A stretch of 64,000 bases of DNA from Lachnospiraceae bacterium (GTDB taxonomy: Bacteria; Bacillota; Clostridia; Lachnospirales; Lachnospiraceae), in contig SVFF01000007.1 of assembly GCA_015057005.1 (NCBI GenBank), positions 1 through 64,000 on the forward strand. The letters are read 5' to 3'. Positions within the stretch are counted from its first letter, which is position 1. Each line of letters begins with the position of its first letter. The notes under the pieces are model-generated. The model did not search any database and was not told the origin of the DNA. It saw nothing but the letters and a program-made list of their open reading frames with translations. The translations under genes and the position numbers were made by a program. This document shows positions 18,601 to 24,203 of the stretch, piece by piece.

Positions 18601-19223
18601 GGTTAGATGAAATTTATGCGCAAATGGAAGCAAATCCTCTAAGCCAGAAGTCTGCATGGACTGTGTTTACACCTGCTACTGGTACACCTGCAACCCTGGC
18701 GGTTATTACACCAGCACCGAGTATCACTTCCAATTCTGTGTCCTTGAGTACTCAAACAACAGAAGTAGAAACGGTTAGTGTGCCCGATACCATTGACGAA
18801 GGTCTTGCGGCAGGCATTTCTAGAATTGATAATCTTCTGGCTAGTTTGGATGATGACGATGATTCTCCTGTATCTGCAACGTTGTCTGTCCCTGAGAAGT
18901 TTTCTGGTACCAGTTCTTCTGGAATCAAGGGATATAATGCTATTCATGATCTGGCGGTGTTTTTCTCCGATGGTTGGAAAATTGGCATTAATTCTATGGT
19001 TGTAGTAGATCGAGGCACAGTCTTTGGCAAAATGAGACAAGTGAAACTGGATGGTAACTTCAATCACCGTATCGCACTCGTGATGTCGCCGGAAGAGGCA
19101 CAAGGATTTATGGCGAAGACTAAGACAATGAAGGCATTAATTGATGCAAACGATTCGATTAGTGCTGTTTATGAGTATTTAGGTGGTCGTGAGCAGTGCT
19201 TCAGACCATATGTCTTTGATTAA
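15663..19223 (+). CDS. Large FtsK/EssC-like ATPase
   Basis: 1186 residues. The first 240 are a long coiled coil with no membrane helix. Residues 270-530 look like an ATPase-like domain without an obvious P-loop. The central FtsK/HerA domain has Walker A GGVGSGKTT (about 570-578) and Walker B ILIVIDEFH (about 674-682). A third, decayed ATPase-like domain has LLVGNNQEK (about 884) and LVIFIGLDE. After a Thr/Ser-rich linker comes a unique C-terminal domain. Several ATPase domains in one chain is the plan of EssC/EccC, the motor of type VII secretion. Here the N-terminal FHA and membrane helices of EssC are missing. The WXG100-like genes just downstream support a T7SS-like role. Confidence 0.85.
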   Translation: MTITEQITSQIDDVVQSISNYSNDVLTENQRTNKVKSDAATRYAAQKSQIKQQTDVQIQSFIDARRTVDNDLNMSQQEVSTFEQELEHLIPRNRVNNIPTVNDKFSADDARALIARIQETGFWAWIKKLFALGNYSSNTNMAAELYGKIDNAYQYFRNEHDFEEKKCKDKIGNCEESAKKRMVAIDAQYQQDIQNENNVHSIKVRALAQQEQKLSTDPRILAVQKQLAKARDVLGVSTDDWQTYAPAKFLPDDLLIGVILWPCKIGSPTPEACRLLKKFPNYVPSVNGFTVPLTVPMKKPVLMYAECEAGDVKFAASIYQSIIARMIRFMPPKSLRSAFFDPVGRSTSLGQLIHLTGEGTSQACEYHLSPQDINTHMSKLTEHVDKVCRRLTSAGCSDINTYNSIPKVARIPYTAVVIHDYPNGFDSTSLEYLQVLINKADQCGISIMVSHKKDDKIEHKALEVFNLINQRFDRVYITAQAKAQIAKGENIYSYKPNIVNMSKGYLDEINKLFTYKPPIDNSFSKFFGGKQLAYRDSKEGLDIPFAVDASGAVVDLKIGYDLSAYGFISGGVGSGKTTLLHMIMTSAIMHYSPSDLELWVVDFKVAEFAFYARNCPPHIRYVVADSSSEFAYSIMDEIEEEIKRRQKAFVNANVKDYVAYCESTYGKTHNLPRILIVIDEFHRMAQVAQEETAYKIILENIISEARSHGIILLLCSQQISNGLAGLSQKSRDLISVRIALRNKADEIRETLAAENTLITDDVKKMILDTTSAVGGSGIYKYEVKKDEFSNKVIFMNCRGIYATQEIRTDVITELSKKHSNFKRDKSFFIGAARQHMDVKQIKSFENNYPQPPDVGERFYIGTPLGIQPCFYFNLKPAQSGENVLLVGNNQEKRIAILKSILSCAGRYGYIIKILASKAAQLYRQNKDFFNSLTQAEVITSFPEICKFVGENANRLKSMYSDDEDFEIEAANDKELVIFIGLDEIYAQMEANPLSQKSAWTVFTPATGTPATLAVITPAPSITSNSVSLSTQTTEVETVSVPDTIDEGLAAGISRIDNLLASLDDDDDSPVSATLSVPEKFSGTSSSGIKGYNAIHDLAVFFSDGWKIGINSMVVVDRGTVFGKMRQVKLDGNFNHRIALVMSPEEAQGFMAKTKTMKALIDANDSISAVYEYLGGREQCFRPYVFD

Positions 19224-19234
19224 GAGGAAAAATT

Positions 19235-19348
19235 ATGCCTTTTATTATTGATTACATACATCTACGATATAGTGAAAACAATCTGGCGAGCAGAGCTGTG
19301 CTGGGGTATATAGATGCCATAAAATACTATATTTTGTTCTGTGAGTGA
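19235..19348 (+). CDS. Candidate small protein (37 residues)
   Basis: ATG 19235 follows AGAGGAAAAATT and begins 11 bases after the ATPase stop, so its translation would be coupled. The peptide is MPFIIDYIHLRYSENNLASR followed by a hydrophobic C-terminal half. No family is recognised. Support is the ribosome site and the operon position only. The rest of the stretch to 19552 shows nothing else firm; TTGACG at about 19435 may be a weak -35. Confidence 0.4.
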   Translation: MPFIIDYIHLRYSENNLASRAVLGYIDAIKYYILFCE

Positions 19349-19552
19349 CAAAATAGATCAAATCAGGCACATTTCACATCCATGCATGTGTCAGAACAAT
19401 ATGGTATCTGCAATATAAGCTATTATTTTCTTTGTTGACGGGATGCAGTGTGTACTGAATGTGTGCGAAGAAGTGTTGTTAAAAAATAATCAGCAACGGC
19501 TCATGTATGATTGGGGTTCCCAAAAGAATAATTAGAAATAGGAGGATTTTCT

Positions 19553-19843
19553 ATGAGTAATTCTGTAGTTAATCGCGATGAACATCAGCAAAAGAGTTTT
19601 GGTGAAACTTTAGTTACATTTGAAACGGAAATGAAGGCGGTATGCCAGTCTCTGAAGGGCCACATTGAAGAGGCCCGCGATAACATCCAGGCTGACAATG
19701 CTGCACAAGCCTTGGATTATTTATTGGACCTTATTGAGAAGATTGAAGCAGAGTTGCCCGGTACCGAGGAATTTGGATCCAGACAAAAAGTGCTGGCTAA
19801 GTGCATTGAAGATGCTTCAAACTTTCGTTTTTCTCGCCGTTAA
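19553..19843 (+). CDS. WXG100-like small helical protein, copy A
   Basis: A 96-residue, all-helical protein with no signal peptide, starting after AGGAGGATTTTCT. It is a clear paralogue of the protein at 20141: both begin with xVNR, then show an F, an EM..VC..LK block, and matching helix spacing. Size (about 100 residues), helix-turn-helix character and clustering next to an EssC-like ATPase fit ESAT-6/WXG100 substrates of type VII secretion. The W-x-G turn itself is not present. Role as secreted substrate or partner is inference. Confidence 0.75.
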   Translation: MSNSVVNRDEHQQKSFGETLVTFETEMKAVCQSLKGHIEEARDNIQADNAAQALDYLLDLIEKIEAELPGTEEFGSRQKVLAKCIEDASNFRFSRR

Positions 19844-19867
19844 TGCTTATCATGGAGGTTGTGTAAA

Positions 19868-20131
19868 ATGAAATATACAGATTATAAAAAAGTGAAAGAG
19901 CTTGCTAAAAATATCCTGATAAATCAGAAGAATATGTATCTGCTGACCGCCGACCTCGATGCGAAGCTTAAAAATCTGAAAGCATCTTTCCAGGACGATG
20001 GTATTGAAGAAGTGGAAGAATATGTGAAAGGGTTGACTGCTAAGTTGACTAATGCCGAGGAAGCATTCTCGACAATCGCAAATGAATTAATACAATATGC
20101 CGACATGTTGAAGGCTGGAAAGGGTAAATAA
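19868..20131 (+). CDS. WXG100-like small helical protein, copy B
   Basis: 87 residues from ATG 19868 (GGAGG nine bases upstream). Two long helices are joined at SFQDDG, in the place where WXG100 proteins carry the W-x-G turn. The second helix (FSTIANELIQYADML) has the family's heptad look. It is the best ESAT-6-like candidate of the three small proteins here. It sits between copies A and C with short gaps, and the three are surely co-transcribed. Sequence similarity is weak, so the family call is tentative. Confidence 0.75.
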   Translation: MKYTDYKKVKELAKNILINQKNMYLLTADLDAKLKNLKASFQDDGIEEVEEYVKGLTAKLTNAEEAFSTIANELIQYADMLKAGKGK

Positions 20132-20140
20132 AATTAGTGT

Positions 20141-20416
20141 ATGAACCATATTGTAAATCGAGAGAGTGTTGCAATGAAAACATTCTCTTCAGAGTTCTAC
20201 AATATTGCGAACGAGATGGAAGATGTTTGTTCGCATCTAAAGCAGATGTTGTATGATGCAAATAGCTATATGCAGGATGAGAGTGGACAAGAGGCTATTT
20301 CTATCGTTGAGGAATTGGTAATAGGCACCTCTGTGGCTGTAAGTTATATGCGGTCACTTGCGGATCAAATAAAAAAGTCGGCAGAACTATTAGAGGAATC
20401 GGATGCTCTTCTGTAA
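20141..20416 (+). CDS. WXG100-like small helical protein, copy C
   Basis: A 91-residue paralogue of the protein at 19553: HIVNRESVAMKTF against SVVNRDEHQQKSF, then NEMEDVCSHLKQ against TEMKAVCQSLKG. The shared VNR start argues for ATG 20141 even though no clear ribosome site precedes it; ATG 20174 has a weak GAGAG. It lies nine bases after copy B, so coupling to that gene may replace a ribosome site. It is all helical, with no signal peptide. Confidence 0.72.
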   Translation: MNHIVNRESVAMKTFSSEFYNIANEMEDVCSHLKQMLYDANSYMQDESGQEAISIVEELVIGTSVAVSYMRSLADQIKKSAELLEESDALL

Positions 20417-20429
20417 AGGTGATGAGCAT

Positions 20430-20549
20430 ATGTAGAATTTAGCATCAGAACAGAATAACGTCCTTGTATTGACCCAAGAACTGCCTGAATACTCTGGTAT
20501 CATTGAAGCGGTGAGAGGCTTGAAGGGAAAAACAGTTATAGCAGAATGA
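20430..20549 (+). pseudogene. Start-stop reading frame, likely broken small gene
   Basis: A good ribosome site (AAAGGTGAT) precedes ATG 20430, but the very next codon is TAG. The same frame is then open for 37 codons (NNVLVLTQELPEYSGIIEAV and onward) to TGA 20547. Either a small gene was inactivated by a nonsense mutation at codon 2, or the ATG-TAG pair acts as a ribosome-holding element. No family is recognised. The remaining bases to 20736 hold short frames without ribosome sites. Confidence 0.35.
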
Positions 20550-20742
20550 TGGTACTATATGGTCAAACTTACTGCATTGGGAGATGTCATCAGAAAAATT
20601 ACACAAGGTCACTGCGAGAACATGTTGCTAGAGTCACTGTTTATTGTATAGGTCTTTATATGGTCGAAAAATTTATTTTATGAGTGGTATGGCATGGAAA
20701 CATTGGATATTCATATTTTTTAACGAAGGGAAATAGTTGGAT

Positions 20743-22032
20743 ATGGCATATGTGTATGCAGACATGGATGCGTTAGTAGAATATCAACAGGAAATAGTCC
20801 AAACACTATCTATACTAGAAGGTCAGATTGGATGTAAAGAGAAGCTGATTGAAGAAACACAGATAAAAATTCGAGCTGCAATTGAATGTGCAGAAAATGC
20901 AGAACGTATTGCCTATGCTTCCTTACGCGTTGCGGAAGAAAAACTGTGTCAAGCAGAGTATAAAACTAGGCAATATAATGCTCATCTCGCGGAAAACCAG
21001 AATCCGATGGACACCCCTAGGTTCTATTACGACAATGTCTATGAAAAAGAAAGAGATTTTTCGTGTGCCCAAAATACTCGAGCTAATGCAGAAAATATCT
21101 TATCAAATTTTAATGCTTATGTCAGAAACTATGAGCAACAGCAGATAGATGGTCTGGAACACATTAAGAAGTATTTAGACGTGAGTGGAAAATTCTTTGA
21201 GAACTATATAAAAAAGTTGATTGAGGTTAAAGTATGCACTGCTGTTTCAAAAGGGCAATCTATTAATAAATTTAGCCCTGAAGATGATGTTAGTATAGAA
21301 AAAGAAGAAACTGAATATTCTGGAGCTACGGTTGCTTGTTCGAAAGTTCCAGGAGGTTTAGTAGCTGATATATTTCCTGTTGGGTGGTGCGCTTCTAACA
21401 GCATGACCGCAGTAAGTGTTGATAAGAACGGTCAAAAGATGGTAACTATGATAATAGGAGGTGTTGAACAAACCTATCCATGTACTAAGTCTGGAATGGA
21501 AAAAGCATATCATCATGCAATGACAAGTGGTAATCAAGATATGATTGCACGCACAAGTGCAATATTCGAAATCGAAATATTGCGAGAGTATTTAGAGCTT
21601 GGTACGGGAGAAACTGGCTTTGCCCAACTGGGGGGATATCATAAAGATGTAAAAAAGCAAGATCCTATTGGATACGAGTCTCACCATATTCCGTCTCGTG
21701 CAACACAAGATGAAGACGGTGAAATGCTTCCGGCAATTTCGATTACACATGCTGACCATACACTAACAAGTAGTTTTGCCTGGAAACAAAGAAAAACATA
21801 TCATCCAGTCTTTCCTTCCGCGAGTCCATTAACGAACTATAAAGAGTCGATAATTACAAACTTAAAACAAGGAAGTTCGGGTTATATTGATTCGATAAAA
21901 AATGAATTATTAGATTTGAGAAGCACTACTGGACATCGGTATGATGGTGGCGTGTCAGCATATTTAGATGCAGTAATAGATATGATCTCTACACGTGGTA
22001 TACCTAAAGCAAAGAGTGGCGAGATAAAATAA
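20743..22032 (+). CDS. Coiled-coil protein with C-terminal toxin/nuclease-like domain (putative effector)
   Basis: 429 residues. The N-terminal 150 are a long helical coiled coil (LVEYQQEIVQTLSILEGQIG). The C-terminal 200 carry YESHHIPSR, then LPAISITHADHTLTSSF and a basic end. The HHxP ... ADHxxTxS pattern recurs at the C-termini of polymorphic toxins and resembles His-rich HNH/endonuclease VII-like nucleases; this is recalled family knowledge, not a search result. A helical N-terminus plus toxin-like C-terminus next to WXG100-like genes and an EssC-like motor is the layout of LXG-type T7SS effectors. The start could be TTG 20737 (better spacing to GAAGGG). No dedicated immunity gene is obvious. 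Confidence 0.75.
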   Translation: MAYVYADMDALVEYQQEIVQTLSILEGQIGCKEKLIEETQIKIRAAIECAENAERIAYASLRVAEEKLCQAEYKTRQYNAHLAENQNPMDTPRFYYDNVYEKERDFSCAQNTRANAENILSNFNAYVRNYEQQQIDGLEHIKKYLDVSGKFFENYIKKLIEVKVCTAVSKGQSINKFSPEDDVSIEKEETEYSGATVACSKVPGGLVADIFPVGWCASNSMTAVSVDKNGQKMVTMIIGGVEQTYPCTKSGMEKAYHHAMTSGNQDMIARTSAIFEIEILREYLELGTGETGFAQLGGYHKDVKKQDPIGYESHHIPSRATQDEDGEMLPAISITHADHTLTSSFAWKQRKTYHPVFPSASPLTNYKESIITNLKQGSSGYIDSIKNELLDLRSTTGHRYDGGVSAYLDAVIDMISTRGIPKAKSGEIK

Positions 22033-22166
22033 GAGCGCTTGGTAATATACTATGGTTGATTTTGAATGAAAGGATAGGTGTGAATATCTTTATTATATAG
22101 ACGGTAATAAAAGACAAAATTAATTATGTAATCAATGTATAGTGTCGCTGATGAAAGGATTTTTTT

Positions 22167-23759
22167 ATGAAGTGTAGGTATTGTGGAAGTGAGTGGAATA
22201 TTAGTTTAAGCCTTTCTTTATCGATGACAACATGTCCTTTTTGTGGGAAAACACTGATTGAAAAAATGGAAAAATTAGATTCAGTCGAAGATGTGTTGTC
22301 TGAGATTAATAGGCAATTTGGGGACAAAGTGTTTTTAGACGGACAGAAGCTTATTGCATTTTTTTCTGATTTAGCTCCACATCTTTCTAAGCAAAGAAGG
22401 CTACTAGGTTATTTTGTTGAATGTGGTGGCCCTCAAATAATTGTTACGGTATTAAATGCTTCTGAAAAAGAAAAAGCTATTGGCATAACGAAAATTGTAC
22501 AAAAAATGAAGGATGAAATGTTTGTTGAAGAAGCATCTGCGCGTATGATTTGTGAGTCTTTTCTTTTTGCTATAATAGGGAGATGTTCAGGAAAAAATGA
22601 TGTTAAAAATCCTGATATACATCAGTATGGAAAGTCACCTATTTTTTCGGATTCACAAATGATTGAGTCTTACATGACGGCGGAAGAGCAGTATCAACAA
22701 GGCGAAAAATACTATGGCGGTTTCATGTCAGGCTGTATTGAACAGATGGATTGCATAAAAGCATTTGAATGGTATCATAAGGCTGCGTTAAGTGGGCATC
22801 CCATGGCCCAGTGTCGAGTAGGAAGGCTATATCGAGAAGGGCATGGTGTGGAGAAAGACGAGATGAAGGCATTTGAGTGGTTTATGAAAGCAGCGAATAC
22901 TGACCAGAACTGTCCCAGAGGTAAATTTTATGTTGGAAGATGTTATGAAGTCGGAACTGGAGTTGCAATTGATATGAAAGAGGCTGTTAGATGGTATACT
23001 ATGGCAGCCCAACAAAATGATGACCTTGCTCAGAATAACTTGGGAAACTGTTATGAATTTGGAGAAGGTGTTGAGAAAGATTGCAAAATTGCGGCGTACT
23101 GGTATGATTTATCTGCAAAACAAGGTAATCCTGATGCAATGTATAATTTGGGTATGTTATATAAAATGGGACAGGGAGTCCACAATGATTCTTTGAAAGC
23201 ATTTTCACTGTTTGCAGATGGTGCGAAGATTGGTCACTCATTCAGTATTTTTCAATTGGGTAATTGTTATTTGGAAGGAATTGGAGCTGAAAAAAACATA
23301 AAGCAAGCCTATGCGTTATTCAAGCAAGCGGCAGAGATGGGAGTAGATGCTGCACAAGTTAATCTTGCAATGGGTTATAAGTATAACTGGTGGGAGACCC
23401 ATGATGCCGCGCAAGAATTTTTTTGGTCTAAAAAAGCCGCAGATCAAGGAAACAGCTACGCGATGTTACTCCTTGGTGAGTGTTATGAATTGGGTAAGGG
23501 AGTTGTTCGGAATGATGATCAAGCTTTTGTATGGTATGAAAAAGCTATGAAGGCTGGCAATGAATGTGGTGCTATGGCGATTCAGATACTTAAGTTAAAA
23601 ATGCTTATGGATCCAAGTACTCGTAATTTAGTCGAAGCATTGGTGAAAAATCCTACAAATAATTCCGTTGCGGAGTACATTACACAGATGTACAAGTCCC
23701 AGGCTGGGCTAGATCTAAGCGGGATTGCTATGGATGCGTTGCTCAAGGACAAACAATAA
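22167..23759 (+). CDS. Zinc-ribbon, Sel1-repeat protein (paralogue of the 8697 gene)
   Basis: 530 residues. It has the same N-terminal zinc ribbon (CRYCGSEWN ... CPFCGKTL) and the same block (AFFSDLAPHLSKQRRLLGYF) as the protein at 8697. About seven Sel1-like repeats follow (for example CRVGRLYREGHGVEKDEMKA) over residues about 190-480. It lacks the PH-like end of its paralogue. Sel1 arrays form solenoids that hold partner proteins; here a scaffold or adaptor in the same apparatus is likely. The start ATG is preceded by GAAAGGA. Both paralogues flank the ATPase/WXG-like block. Confidence 0.82.
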   Translation: MKCRYCGSEWNISLSLSLSMTTCPFCGKTLIEKMEKLDSVEDVLSEINRQFGDKVFLDGQKLIAFFSDLAPHLSKQRRLLGYFVECGGPQIIVTVLNASEKEKAIGITKIVQKMKDEMFVEEASARMICESFLFAIIGRCSGKNDVKNPDIHQYGKSPIFSDSQMIESYMTAEEQYQQGEKYYGGFMSGCIEQMDCIKAFEWYHKAALSGHPMAQCRVGRLYREGHGVEKDEMKAFEWFMKAANTDQNCPRGKFYVGRCYEVGTGVAIDMKEAVRWYTMAAQQNDDLAQNNLGNCYEFGEGVEKDCKIAAYWYDLSAKQGNPDAMYNLGMLYKMGQGVHNDSLKAFSLFADGAKIGHSFSIFQLGNCYLEGIGAEKNIKQAYALFKQAAEMGVDAAQVNLAMGYKYNWWETHDAAQEFFWSKKAADQGNSYAMLLLGECYELGKGVVRNDDQAFVWYEKAMKAGNECGAMAIQILKLKMLMDPSTRNLVEALVKNPTNNSVAEYITQMYKSQAGLDLSGIAMDALLKDKQ

Positions 23760-24203
23760 GCATTCAAATGGTACGAAAACATGTTTCTATAATGCTTTGT
23801 GTTTTGGTATATGTTTCTGATGAACAGAGTATAATTTTTTTTGTAATTGTTACAAAGGGTAATCATATCGTATTATTAGTATGATAACCGAAAGGATGAA
23901 CAAAAGTCTGTAAATACAGATTTTTATGATAATGATTGAGATGGAAGGATCTTTTTAAGAGTTTTCAATTCTCGCTATATATATCCGTATAATCGGTTCC
24001 TGTCAAGTACAGTCGTTATTTCAAGCCTAGCTCACTGGTTTGAATTATTCTTCTGAGAGTTGGACTTTATACGTAATGCTCAATTTTCTATTGTCATGTC
24101 TCCAGTTATGTAGAGGTATACTCTATTTTTGTAGCCGTAAAGGTGGAACGATACAAAGACTTGGCTAGATAAATAATGAATAATCTAGGAGGATAGAGTT
24201 TGT
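23760..24203 (+). other. Gene-free AT-rich leader before the second ATPase gene
   Basis: 444 bases without a supportable gene. TTGTTA near 23846 with TATTAT about 18 bases on could be a promoter, and AGGAGGATAG sits just before the next start. I see no repeat, riboswitch or clear terminator. Confidence 0.4.

Noticed and set aside
20549..20686. Short frame beginning MVLYGQTYCIG after the start-stop element
   Set aside because: No ribosome site and odd composition; not supported.
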